DNA from: a virus
Direction: 5' to 3' (one strand)
IMG/VR virus record: IMGVR_UViG_3300023179_008461
Coordinates: 1-44,756 of that record
Length of the DNA stretch: 44,756 nucleotides
The notes below the pieces were generated by a model. It was not told where the DNA came from. It saw only the letters and a list, made by a program, of their open reading frames with translations, and ran no database searches. Shown here piece after piece: positions 1 through 7,375 of the stretch (its first letter is position 1; each line of letters starts with the position of its first letter). The position numbers and the translations under genes were made by a program.

Positions 1-44
1 GCAACGATGAGTTCTGTGTGGAATGTTACGCGGTACAGTTTCAT
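1..44 (-). CDS. Hypothetical protein, N-terminal fragment at window edge
   Basis: Reading leftward from an ATG at 44, the first fourteen residues are MKLYRVTFHTELIV, and the frame is still open at the window edge. The start overlaps the stop of the preceding gene as ATGA, the arrangement used throughout this region, so it is probably a real gene. Too little is visible to assign a function. Confidence 0.55.
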   Translation of the reverse strand, partial: MKLYRVTFHTELIV

Positions 45-274
45 GGTTCACCGTATGGATTTACGGGATCTTGTTCCCAAGAATCACGAGGCTCAACATC
101 AATCAGACCACGATCCACAAGGAACTGAAGCTTTTCTTCGGTGCTCATTTTGTGCAGTTCCGCGAGGCAGTGTTCGTGAAGCTCATCGGTTCCCCAGTAC
201 ACGGAACTACCTTCCTTGGTAACCCGGGGGCCCATGAAGTTCTTTTTGATTTCTTGGATCAAGTTCCTGTTCAT
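41..274 (-). CDS. Small hypothetical phage protein (77 aa)
   Basis: A 77-residue protein with a basic first 20 residues and an acidic, proline-rich end (DPVNPYGEP). A strong ribosome site, GGAGGAACC, stands directly before the ATG. It lies 30 bases after the UV-endonuclease gene, and its stop overlaps the next start as ATGA, so it is part of that operon. I recognise no domain. Confidence 0.7.
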   Translation of the reverse strand: MNRNLIQEIKKNFMGPRVTKEGSSVYWGTDELHEHCLAELHKMSTEEKLQFLVDRGLIDVEPRDSWEQDPVNPYGEP

Positions 275-304
275 GGTTCCTCCGCCTCACAGCAAACTGC
301 CAGA

Positions 305-1234
305 TCACAAAGGAATGTTGAAGTCACTTGCCATTTTGAAGACGGCGATGTTCTTCATCTTGCACTCAACATCTACGTCAATCGTATAGTCACGCAACGC
401 CTGCAGCTGCGGTTCCGGAACGTAGTGGATCATGTCGCTGTGCTTGCGGCGTTCAGTCTTCGAACCGTCCGCCAGTGATGGTTCCGTGTTGCTGATGTGC
501 TGCAAGGGATTGATGTCCTTCGGCCATGTCTCGCATGAGGCTTCAAATGCTTCTGCCATCGTTAGACCGCCGTCGTTAAAGGTGTGGTGGTGAGAGTCGA
601 AGCACACCGGCGTACCTGTCTGCTGATAGACTTCAAGAAGATCGAGAGCAGAATAAGAGTTCTCATCGTTCTCGAGCGTGAGTCGCTTGCTCACGTTTTC
701 TGGAAGAGACTTGATCTGTTCGATGAGACGAGAAGACCTGTCAGACTTGCCACCGTGAATGTTGATGGCGTACTTGGGAGACAGATCAAGCCCCATGGCG
801 TCGAAGAGCCAGCCGTGTGTGGCAAGCTCGACGAAAGCGTTCTCCACGACCTTGTCAGAGTCAGAGGACAGCACACAGAACTGTCCTGGGTGGGTTGTTA
901 CGCGCATGTCGTTTGCTTTGACGAAGTCACCGGCTTGCTTGAGCCACTTCTTTACATCGTCATTGTCCCACAGGGATCGGTCGACCTGATCAGATAGTGG
1001 AAGCATCGCTGATGAGATGCGAAAGAGCCGCACGCCGGTCGCACGAATCTTCGGAAGCATCCTAGCTAGGTTTCGAACGTTGTTGATGTAGGTTGCTTTG
1101 ATAGCTTCGGGCGTGTACTTGCCGCTTCGGTAACGACCGAGCTGCAACGTACGCTCCTCCATCTCGTTGATGATCTCTACTTTACCTGACTTCTTTACGT
1201 CTTCACGAATGTAGTGACAACAAATACCCAGCAT
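305..1234 (-). CDS. uvsE: UV-damage endonuclease (UvsE/UvdE family)
   Basis: This 309-residue protein matches the length of bacterial UvsE, a TIM-barrel nuclease that nicks DNA 5' of UV photoproducts and some abasic sites. The family motifs occur in order: FRISSAMLP (71-79), HPGQFC (115-120), NIHGG (158-162), LENDE (187-191), CFDSHHH (211-217) and DVDVECK (286-292). These hold the His, Glu and Asp ligands of the metal cluster, and none is missing. It gives the phage an alternative route for UV repair, and the nearby glycosylase and PolX-like genes fit a repair role. No obvious Shine-Dalgarno precedes the ATG. Family assignment is firm; activity is inferred. Confidence 0.93.
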   Translation of the reverse strand: MLGICCHYIREDVKKSGKVEIINEMEERTLQLGRYRSGKYTPEAIKATYINNVRNLARMLPKIRATGVRLFRISSAMLPLSDQVDRSLWDNDDVKKWLKQAGDFVKANDMRVTTHPGQFCVLSSDSDKVVENAFVELATHGWLFDAMGLDLSPKYAINIHGGKSDRSSRLIEQIKSLPENVSKRLTLENDENSYSALDLLEVYQQTGTPVCFDSHHHTFNDGGLTMAEAFEASCETWPKDINPLQHISNTEPSLADGSKTERRKHSDMIHYVPEPQLQALRDYTIDVDVECKMKNIAVFKMASDFNIPL

Positions 1235-1346
1235 AGGTTCACAGTAATCCTTCGAAGTCTCTGTTTACACGGAAGGGTCTAAGCCCGTACTTATTAATTA
1301 GCAGGAGCATCCTGTAGAAGCATGGTCTTTGAAAGTCCCAGTCATC

Positions 1347-2615
1347 TCAAAGAAACGTGTCGCTCTTTCGGGACGCCCTAATCTTCGTGACATCTTCTAA
1401 AGTCATGAGTCTCTTTGCTTTCTTCTTCTTCAGCATGAGGTCGAGCCCCTCCTCGACGTCTTTGTCATCGTATGCTGCCAGTCGTTTCACGCGGGCGGCC
1501 AGCTCCTTTGTCGACTCCTCAGCCTCCTCGACAGTCATGAAACGTCTACGCTTCACGAACTCTTGAACGAAAGCAATAGGCCACTCTTTCACAGTCTCAA
1601 ATGCGCTCTCGTTCTCAGGACCAAGAATAGCCTTCACAATTTCCTCGTCCATCTGCTTCACGTGAAGCAGCTCATCGAATCGACCAGGACGAAGTATCGC
1701 CTCATCAAGAGAGTTACGATTGTTGACTGTGGCGATTACGAGCTTGACGTGCCGCTGGAAGTACTCTAGCGTCTCTAGCAGCGCACTCTGAGAGGACGCT
1801 CTGTCGAAGTCGTCGAGGATAACAGCATCGGGCTCAAAGATTGAGATAGCCTCGAACAGCGTTGAGTTCTCGATGTGTCCGATGTCCTCGACACGAATTC
1901 GGAAAGACCGCATGTGTAGCTTGTCTACGAGCGTGCGCGCCATCGTCGACTTGCCCGTTCCGGGTGGACCGTACAGGAGCACAGACCTAGGAATCCCTGC
2001 ATCAGCACACTTCTTCAAGTAATTTGAATACTCCGAAGCACGCTTGGACTCAAGCGGAAGAAAGGCATCGTCAGCTTCCAGAGATACGAATTCATTGTCA
2101 TTTCCTGCGGCTCGTCGACGATTCCGAAGGACGAGATTGTCATGTTTCAGAGTCCTCCACAGCTCACGTTTGATGAGCTCACGAGCCCTGTCCCGACGAG
2201 AAGACTCCACGTACAATCGGTCTACAGAGTCGTTCTTCGTGTTGATGACGTACCCTACCTTGACGTCTTCGAGGTGCACAATGTGGATTTCTAGCGTCGC
2301 CTCTGAAGACTTGATCAACTTGTACGGATAGCCGTGTAGTGATCGAAGGATAGCTGCATTGAAATCGGGAGAAAAGGGAGCTTCCCAGCTGTCGTCGAAG
2401 AAGTCGTCGGGCCACACTTCCATGTCGTCGACGAAGATCTTGCCGACGTTGAAGGCAGCTTTGAATCCGTTAATCACAGTAGGATTTTCTACGAATGGGT
2501 GGACTGAATTGAAGATTTCTGCACCCACACGAAAAACCCTCTTGACCTGACCGACATTGAGGAAGTCTCGGAGGGCGTCTTGAGGAGTCCTAATTTGATT
2601 GTTCGTCCTGGACAT
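1347..2615 (-). CDS. AAA+ ATPase, BCS1/FtsH-like core
   Basis: A 422-residue protein with a single AAA+ module. Walker A is GPPGTGKST (216-224), Walker B is AVILDDFD (264-271), sensor 1 is the TVNN stretch near 297-300, and the arginine finger region is LRPGRFDELL (308-317). The first 200 residues have no motif I recognise and would be the substrate or adaptor domain; the C terminus is rich in lysine and glutamate. Proteins of this kind are remodelling ATPases that act on protein complexes, but the substrate cannot be read here. The ribosome site GGTGAGG lies just before the ATG. It is not a clamp loader or a T4-type helicase by its motifs. Confidence 0.85.
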   Translation of the reverse strand: MSRTNNQIRTPQDALRDFLNVGQVKRVFRVGAEIFNSVHPFVENPTVINGFKAAFNVGKIFVDDMEVWPDDFFDDSWEAPFSPDFNAAILRSLHGYPYKLIKSSEATLEIHIVHLEDVKVGYVINTKNDSVDRLYVESSRRDRARELIKRELWRTLKHDNLVLRNRRRAAGNDNEFVSLEADDAFLPLESKRASEYSNYLKKCADAGIPRSVLLYGPPGTGKSTMARTLVDKLHMRSFRIRVEDIGHIENSTLFEAISIFEPDAVILDDFDRASSQSALLETLEYFQRHVKLVIATVNNRNSLDEAILRPGRFDELLHVKQMDEEIVKAILGPENESAFETVKEWPIAFVQEFVKRRRFMTVEEAEESTKELAARVKRLAAYDDKDVEEGLDLMLKKKKAKRLMTLEDVTKIRASRKSDTFL

Positions 2616-2651
2616 GACCTCACCCTATTCTAAGGGGGTGTAAAGTTTCAC

Positions 2652-3485
2652 TCACTTTTGACAAATTTTACACCACCAGGAAGTTCGCCCTTCAGGAGTT
2701 TCCTCTCGTGAGACGTCGTGTCCTGATGGGCACTTCTTTCTACTGTAGACGCGGAAGTCGAACTGGGTCGTGCCCTTCGTACCATCGACTGTGTGATAGG
2801 TTGAGATAGAGGCTCCCTGCGATGCATACGACTCCGCCGCTACAGTAAGAAGGTCTTCACACAGCTTCACGTATTCCTTGCTTGTAATCTCTGTAACCGT
2901 GCGCCACGGCGACACACCGGAGCGAAAGAGACACTCCGCCTTGATGTAATTACCACACCCAGACACCGTGGTTTGGTCCATGAGGGCTTCTGCAATAGTC
3001 CTTGACGGTTTCCTTAGGACCATTTCTGAGAATAGTTCTGGTGTCAGCTGTGATGTGAGGATGCAGGGTCCCAGCGTGGACAGCTTGTCAGTGTGGTCTT
3101 TGGAATTCTTCGTAAACTTCAGCGTCCCGAAGTGCCTGGGATCATTAAAGTGGATCTCGTGACGCACGTTGTTACTGTCGACGAAGAAGACAGACGCCGC
3201 AGAATGCTTCGTCTTCTTACGAGTCCACTGACCCGACATTCCATACGTGCACCACATGTACCAGGAGTCTCCGCGACGGTCAGTCAGATCCCACCACATG
3301 AACTTGCCCTTCGTCTCGACTGAATTGACACGTGTCGGCAGACAATAAGAGAAGCTGCGGTAGCCATCTGGCTCCTTCTTGTCGAATCGGGATCCTACAC
3401 CCAATGCAAAAGACGTGATCCACGTATCCTTGATGATTTTGTTCAGCGCGTCACGTGAGTGACGCAGCTCTGGCCCTTCTGGAAT
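2652..3485 (-). CDS. Fpg/Nei-type DNA glycosylase/AP lyase, ATT start
   Basis: Base-excision repair enzyme that removes oxidised bases and nicks the abasic site. The family needs Pro as the residue after the initiator Met, followed by Glu-Gly-Pro-Glu. Here IPEGPEL lies 19 codons inside the longest ATG frame, and its Ile codon is ATT, preceded 7 bases upstream by AAGGAGGG. The ATG at 3542 would place Pro internally and would overlap the upstream gene, which ends at 3508. An ATT start at 3485 is therefore the best call and gives 277 residues. Other marks are GK (60-61), MSG (83-85), an H2TH segment SGCGNYIKAE and a C-terminal zinc finger ending CKICQK. In the finger the second ligand is His instead of Cys (CPSGH). 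Confidence 0.88.
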   Translation of the reverse strand: MPEGPELRHSRDALNKIIKDTWITSFALGVGSRFDKKEPDGYRSFSYCLPTRVNSVETKGKFMWWDLTDRRGDSWYMWCTYGMSGQWTRKKTKHSAASVFFVDSNNVRHEIHFNDPRHFGTLKFTKNSKDHTDKLSTLGPCILTSQLTPELFSEMVLRKPSRTIAEALMDQTTVSGCGNYIKAECLFRSGVSPWRTVTEITSKEYVKLCEDLLTVAAESYASQGASISTYHTVDGTKGTTQFDFRVYSRKKCPSGHDVSREETPEGRTSWWCKICQK

Positions 3486-3507
3486 GTGACTACCCTCCTT
3501 CTTGTCT

Positions 3508-3789
3508 TCAGGATGTCCTCGAATCGTTTCGTGTATTTGCATCCGCTAGCTCGTCGAGCTGACAGAATCCTATGCCTGCTGGCACGATTATCTTCGCCCA
3601 CTGCACGGTCGGATTCGAATCATTGTGTTGCTCGCAATCGAACACTTCGATGAGTATTCCGACCTGCCCCCTGTCCCAGGGAACATAATCACCATAATCG
3701 TATCCCGGGCGGCCCAATCTAGGGTCTCGAGGATCGAGACCATACGTTTCGTATAGGGTGCTGCAAGTGACAAGCGACCCGATCTTCAT
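3508..3789 (-). CDS. Small SH3-like domain protein (93 aa)
   Basis: Starts at the ATG that overlaps the previous stop (ATGA), giving MKIGSLVTCSTLYETYG. It ends with a VPAGIGFCQLDELAD block. The opening of a short hydrophobic strand after a Gly and a closing GxGxxxxxxL block recur in several neighbours (near 4510, 4779 and 5623), so they look like one family of small beta-barrel proteins. Its stop lies 22 bases before the ATT start of the glycosylase gene. No enzymatic residues stand out and the function is unknown. Confidence 0.6.
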   Translation of the reverse strand: MKIGSLVTCSTLYETYGLDPRDPRLGRPGYDYGDYVPWDRGQVGILIEVFDCEQHNDSNPTVQWAKIIVPAGIGFCQLDELADANTRNDSRTS

Positions 3790-3971
3790 GGCACAACCTG
3801 TACTTCTATGTTCCGTTGCTCGAGGATCTCTTTGATCCCGTCGGGTGTCAATACGGTGTATCGCATCGGGAAATTTCCCCATCTTGGAGGATGGGGCGGT
3901 TTCAGCAGCATCCCGAGCAATCGGGGACCACTGCCGATTCGAACAGTTTGAAGTAGATCGCCCGGTCTCAT
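3786..3971 (-). CDS. Small SH3-like domain protein (61 aa)
   Basis: The start chosen is the ATG at 3971, four bases after the upstream stop. A GTG at 3989 is an alternative that would overlap the upstream gene. The product opens with MRPGDLLQTVRIG, matching the GDL/GSL/GEL openings of the neighbouring small proteins, but it lacks the GWVD-type ending. Its TGA overlaps the next ATG. Function unknown. Confidence 0.5.
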   Translation of the reverse strand: MRPGDLLQTVRIGSGPRLLGMLLKPPHPPRWGNFPMRYTVLTPDGIKEILEQRNIEVQVVP

Positions 3972-3975
3972 CGCT

Positions 3976-4479
3976 TCAAAGGACACCACGTAGCCATGCT
4001 ACTTCGACACGCTTACGGACTTTGAAAGAGAATCCACCCTTTACAAAGAGGACGTGTGGACCGTCTTGAGGAATAGCGATGAGCTCGTCGAACTTGAATC
4101 GGTGACCGGAGCCGTGCTCGCCACGTGTGATGACGATTGTAGAATCGTGCTTCCTCCAGAATGCCCACCACTCGTGGAATGGCTTCACCGCACCGCTGAG
4201 GATCTGCAGCGTGCGATCATACCTGTCGAGTCTGTCCTCGACTGCACCGTGCGCTCTCTGTACTTTATTATGGAAGCCATTCACGACTTCTTGTGCGGCT
4301 GCCCGCGAGATGTGCGTCGGTCGCCATCCGTCGTCACCCTGGAATCCTGCGATCGCCTCTTCGAAAGAGCGCTGCACACAGATGGGAGGCACGATGTTAT
4401 GACTAAGAAGCTCCCTGCATGATAGGTAGAACTGTTGCAGTTTGTCTGCTTCATCTTTCGTGGGATTTGATGCTGACAT
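3976..4479 (-). CDS. Hypothetical protein (167 aa)
   Basis: A soluble protein in two parts. Residues 1-95 look helical and polar. Residues 100-167 look like beta structure, with the strands STIVITRG, GHRFKFDELIAI and VLFVKGGFSFKVRKRVEVAWL. No family is recognised. No good Shine-Dalgarno precedes the ATG, which lies in an AT-rich stretch (ATATTAAT). It sits in the same transcriptional run as the small SH3-like genes. Confidence 0.55.
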   Translation of the reverse strand: MSASNPTKDEADKLQQFYLSCRELLSHNIVPPICVQRSFEEAIAGFQGDDGWRPTHISRAAAQEVVNGFHNKVQRAHGAVEDRLDRYDRTLQILSGAVKPFHEWWAFWRKHDSTIVITRGEHGSGHRFKFDELIAIPQDGPHVLFVKGGFSFKVRKRVEVAWLRGVL

Positions 4480-4509
4480 ATTAATATCATACTGCTGCGA
4501 TGTGTACCT

Positions 4510-4779
4510 TTACACGAGCTCGAGGTCGTCTATGTCTACCCAGCCGACCAAGCCAGTGTTCGTAACAATCTTGAAGCTATCTCCGTCGTAAGTGTGCAGC
4601 ACGATCGCCAATGTCGACGTGTCTTTCACAATTGTAACGATTCCGTCCTCTGCTCCCTGTGAGTAAGGATGCTCAATGATCGGTCGACTCCAGACGGGAA
4701 CCTGCATGCTCCATCCCGCCCATCTGTCTCCTGACTCTACAAATCTAACGAGATCTCCTACGGAGATTGACTGTCGCAT
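4510..4779 (-). CDS. Small SH3-like domain protein (89 aa)
   Basis: Begins MRQSISVGDLVRFVES. The start codon overlaps the upstream stop as TGATG, so the ATG 21 bases further upstream is less likely. It ends GLVGWVDIDDLELV, nearly the same block as GVVGWVDSWDIALF at the end of the adjacent gene; the two probably arose by tandem duplication and divergence. The fold suggested is a small beta barrel. Function unknown. Confidence 0.65.
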   Translation of the reverse strand: MRQSISVGDLVRFVESGDRWAGWSMQVPVWSRPIIEHPYSQGAEDGIVTIVKDTSTLAIVLHTYDGDSFKIVTNTGLVGWVDIDDLELV

Positions 4780-5057
4780 CAGAAGAGTGCTATGTCCCAT
4801 GAATCCACCCAGCCGACAACACCCCCCGAAGTTACGACCTTGACACTGTCAATAGCTTCTTCAAGAATGATGGCAAATTCACTTCGAAGCATCTTGCCCA
4901 CGGGATTGCTTCTTCCAAAAGCACGCTTCGAGAAGGCATGTGCGTGTGGCCACATGATGACTTCCATGTCGAAATTTGATGTGTAAGTTCGAGGTCTTAC
5001 AAGCTGACCTACCCGGAAAGGGCTGAGCCGGAAAGGGCTGAGAGCGATTCCTGTCAT
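4779..5057 (-). CDS. Small SH3-like domain protein (92 aa)
   Basis: Paralogue of the gene at 4510-4779. It opens with a duplicated LSPFR and then FRVGQLVRPRTY, and ends SGGVVGWVDSWDIALF. Its ATG overlaps the stop of the SGNH hydrolase gene (ATGA). The conserved VGxLVR start and GWVD end are the only clear marks. Function unknown. Confidence 0.65.
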   Translation of the reverse strand: MTGIALSPFRLSPFRVGQLVRPRTYTSNFDMEVIMWPHAHAFSKRAFGRSNPVGKMLRSEFAIILEEAIDSVKVVTSGGVVGWVDSWDIALF

Positions 5058-5626
5058 GGAATTCCGCAGTAAGACACCACTCCTTTACTCTCAAACCACA
5101 TCCATGCTTCGTCCATCCACTTCTTGTAGCCGCCGGCAGTAGCGTGGACTTTGTCTTTTGACATCTCGATGTCAATTGCAGACGAATCAAAATAAATGGG
5201 TGTCACCTCTTCGATCTTACAGCGGACGTATGCGACATTCTTGATCCTCGGGTGGAGCTTCGGCATACTGATCCAGCCGATCTTCGCACCAGAATCTGTA
5301 ATCATCGACACGATCTTACCGTATACAGCACTTCTCTCTCTAATCATCCCGGGATCACTGGCTGCATCGTTCGTGCCAAGAACAACGATGACCACATCAG
5401 GCTTATATTGCTGTAGGTCTGCCTTCAACCACCCAGGCCACTGGGAAGTCATCGTACCTCCTCGGGCATCGACTCTTGGTTTGTAACCAGCAGACTTAGC
5501 CACAGACTTGAACTCTTGCGTGAGTCCCCCCGCTTGAGAATCACCGACGAGAAGAGCGACGGGCTCTGCACGAGCCGCAGGAGTCAAAGAGAGACATGCA
5601 ATTATCACTGCAACGAAACTCTTCAT
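5054..5626 (-). CDS. Exported SGNH/GDSL-type hydrolase
   Basis: The start at 5626 is set by ATGA overlap with the upstream gene and gives an N-terminal signal peptide: MKSF, a hydrophobic run, then PAARA|EP as a likely signal-peptidase I site near residue 20. The mature part has the SGNH blocks: GDSQAGG with Ser30, Gly in the ARGG segment near 55, GTND with Asn86 (84-87) and DKVH with Asp158 and His161. This family hydrolyses esters, often acetyl groups on glycans or peptidoglycan. Export points to an envelope substrate in the host periplasm. It lies inside the run of small SH3-like genes. The substrate is not known. Confidence 0.82.
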   Translation of the reverse strand: MKSFVAVIIACLSLTPAARAEPVALLVGDSQAGGLTQEFKSVAKSAGYKPRVDARGGTMTSQWPGWLKADLQQYKPDVVIVVLGTNDAASDPGMIRERSAVYGKIVSMITDSGAKIGWISMPKLHPRIKNVAYVRCKIEEVTPIYFDSSAIDIEMSKDKVHATAGGYKKWMDEAWMWFESKGVVSYCGIP

Positions 5627-5871
5627 GTCTTCTCCAGATAGTGAGAGTGACACCAACCCACTTGCGCATCTGAAAGAACTACGGGGTACATACTGTAATG
5701 ATTGCTGACATGATTGCTGTCAGGTAGAGGCTCGAACATCACTATGCCGTAGGTCCCGGGAGCGACGTCAGCATCGTACTCTTCAGAGTTGTAGCCTTTG
5801 ATCGGGATCTGAAACTCTTCAGACTCACACGATATCTTAACAAGTTCTCCTCGCCTAAATCGTTGTAGCAT
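5623..5871 (-). CDS. Small SH3-like domain protein (82 aa)
   Basis: Begins MLQRFRRGELVKISCES with AGGT seven bases before the ATG. It contains APGTYGIVMFEP and ends DAQVGWCHSHYLEKT. This has the same plan as the other members of the cluster (RGELVKI opening, VGW near the end). It probably heads the transcriptional unit with the SGNH hydrolase. Function unknown. Confidence 0.62.
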   Translation of the reverse strand: MLQRFRRGELVKISCESEEFQIPIKGYNSEEYDADVAPGTYGIVMFEPLPDSNHVSNHYSMYPVVLSDAQVGWCHSHYLEKT

Positions 5872-5893
5872 GTATTTTACCTATACTACAGCG

Positions 5894-6655
5894 TCACCAA
5901 TTTACATAAGCTACCCACTCTGTTCTATCGACAGTTCCTCCCCTTCGGACGTTAGGAACCTTGCGTGTAACTACAGATGTCCAAGTGTAGTTTAGGAAGT
6001 GGGTCGAAGCACCATCACCGTAAGTAAAGATGACAGGATTCGTAGTAGAAGAGATGAGTGACACTGTGTCAGACGCTGTATATTGCTTCTCGTGGCTCCT
6101 CTTCGAAGTCTTCTCGTTGTATCCAGCTGTCGTGCCAAGATAGGGAGGATCGACGAACAGTACGTCGCCGTCAGTGTGGACGTATTCGTTTGCAGATCCG
6201 TGTATCACTTCAATGTCTCTGAGACGCGGTAGACATGCGATGGTCTGTTCGACAGGTAGAGAGTTCTGGGGATAGATCTTCCATGCTGTGAGCTGGCCGA
6301 CCAGAACCCCTGTAGTGTTGATCCGAACGTATGTCTGCTGTCCTAAACTCAGACCGGCCATCAGCCTCACGTCTGGTTTCGTCGGCTTCGTCGGATCTCT
6401 TTTGAGGTCTTCCACAGCGATAGATAAGTCCTTCAGCTCGCCAGGAACAGCCGTCTGGAGCCACCTCCACATTGCCACTACATCGCCGTTCGTCTCATAC
6501 CCAAGCCCAGGCACGTCGCACGAAAGAAGATAAGCTCCGCTACCGAGGTACGGCTCTACGACTCGTTTAGTCCCTGCGGGAGGACGTCTGTAATACTTGA
6601 GATATCTCGCCTTGTTTCCACTGTAGCGAAATAGTCGGTGAGGTCTGTCTGTCAC
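5894..6655 (-). CDS. dam: DNA adenine-N6 methyltransferase (Dam-like)
   Basis: The GTG at 6655 overlaps the upstream stop (GTGA) and follows AAGAGG by eight bases. It gives 253 residues that begin close to the AdoMet-binding motif FRYSGNKARYL (9-19). EPYLGSG (34-40) is motif I and DPPYLGT (169-175) is the catalytic motif IV; both are typical of alpha-group N6-adenine methylases such as T4 and E. coli Dam. It would methylate phage DNA, probably to evade host restriction. The target site cannot be read from the sequence. Confidence 0.9.
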   Translation of the reverse strand: MTDRPHRLFRYSGNKARYLKYYRRPPAGTKRVVEPYLGSGAYLLSCDVPGLGYETNGDVVAMWRWLQTAVPGELKDLSIAVEDLKRDPTKPTKPDVRLMAGLSLGQQTYVRINTTGVLVGQLTAWKIYPQNSLPVEQTIACLPRLRDIEVIHGSANEYVHTDGDVLFVDPPYLGTTAGYNEKTSKRSHEKQYTASDTVSLISSTTNPVIFTYGDGASTHFLNYTWTSVVTRKVPNVRRGGTVDRTEWVAYVNW

Positions 6656-6969
6656 TGATCTAACCTCTTCACTGTCACGCCGGCTGCGGCGACGTCTGAT
6701 ACCTTGAACGGATACCACCTCTCGTTCGTCTCATCCCAGGCATTGACGAAGTCGTCTCCCACTTCCTTCACGACACAGATGATGTTGTTTGACTTCGTGT
6801 TACCGCCACGAGCTACAACAATCTCTCCGCCTACGGGGACGATGAACTTACCCTCGACTATCGCCGGAGGTAGGGCATCGAACTTTGGTCCCTTGGGAGC
6901 TTTCCGACCGGGCTTGCTTTCGATGATCGGCTTGTCGTCCTTCTTGATGATCGATTTTCTAGCTACCAT
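6652..6969 (-). CDS. Small SH3-like/KOW-like basic protein (105 aa)
   Basis: The start chosen is the ATG at 6969 with GGAGAAAG before it; longer frames run back through the glycosylase gene in another frame. The first 35 residues are lysine-rich (KKDDK, GRKAPKGPK). The rest looks like a beta barrel: VGGEIVVARGG, ICVVKEVGDDFVNAWD, WYPFKVSDV. It overlaps the MBD4-like gene upstream by 11 bases and the methylase downstream by 4. It may bind nucleic acid, but no motif proves it. Confidence 0.6.
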   Translation of the reverse strand: MVARKSIIKKDDKPIIESKPGRKAPKGPKFDALPPAIVEGKFIVPVGGEIVVARGGNTKSNNIICVVKEVGDDFVNAWDETNERWYPFKVSDVAAAGVTVKRLDQ

Positions 6970-7375
6970 GTTTCTTTCTCCATCTGTAGTACTTCGCGAG
7001 AGATCCATCCCGGGGGCACTCGGGTGGAAGAACACCCAGGACGAAGACGTCCCATGCAGCTGAACCATACTCTCCAATGCCAGGAAGTTCACGTGCATGC
7101 TGCCAGTTTGACGTCAGATATTCTCGTGACATGTCAATGAGGTTCTTAGTACGCCTGTTTCTAAAACCCAGCGGGGCAATGATGCGTGACAACTCTTCTG
7201 GGTTTGCAGCAGCCATAGACTGTGCATCTGGATACGCTTCAAAGAGAGCGGGAACAATCTTCTCCATTGCACGACGCGTCGTGAGGTTCAACAGCATACA
7301 CGCTACCAAAATCTTCCATCGATCTGGCCAGAGGTCCTCTTGGATGAGGCTGACTGGTGACTTCGGCGGAATCAT
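6959..7375 (-). CDS. HhH-GPD DNA glycosylase resembling MBD4 catalytic domain
   Basis: At 138 residues this is about the size of the isolated catalytic domain of mammalian MBD4, which removes T or U mispaired with G. The parallels with MBD4 run along the whole protein: LIQEDLWPDRWKILVA (10-25), the LLNLTTRRA segment (28-36), the helix-hairpin-helix loop LPGIGEYG (97-104), and PRDGSLAKYYRW (121-132), where Asp123 takes the place of the catalytic Asp. There is no iron-sulphur cluster motif, unlike EndoIII or MutY. The start overlaps the upstream stop as ATGA. It would start repair of deaminated cytosine or 5-methylcytosine in phage DNA. Confidence 0.82.
   Translation of the reverse strand: MIPPKSPVSLIQEDLWPDRWKILVACMLLNLTTRRAMEKIVPALFEAYPDAQSMAAANPEELSRIIAPLGFRNRRTKNLIDMSREYLTSNWQHARELPGIGEYGSAAWDVFVLGVLPPECPRDGSLAKYYRWRKKHGS

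Noticed and set aside
1235-1346. Search for a tRNA or small RNA in the gap after the AAA+ gene
   Set aside because: No cloverleaf, CCA end or strong stem was found. No tRNA was seen elsewhere by eye either, though a covariance search would be more sensitive.
3486-3542. ATG at 3542 as start of the Fpg/Nei gene
   Set aside because: It would place the catalytic Pro 20 residues inside the protein and overlap the upstream gene by 35 bases. The ATT start with a perfect ribosome site explains the family constraint better.
5627-5656. Start of the SGNH hydrolase at 5656
   Set aside because: The longer form adds a polar stretch before the signal peptide and overlaps the upstream gene. The ATGA start at 5626 gives a normal signal peptide.
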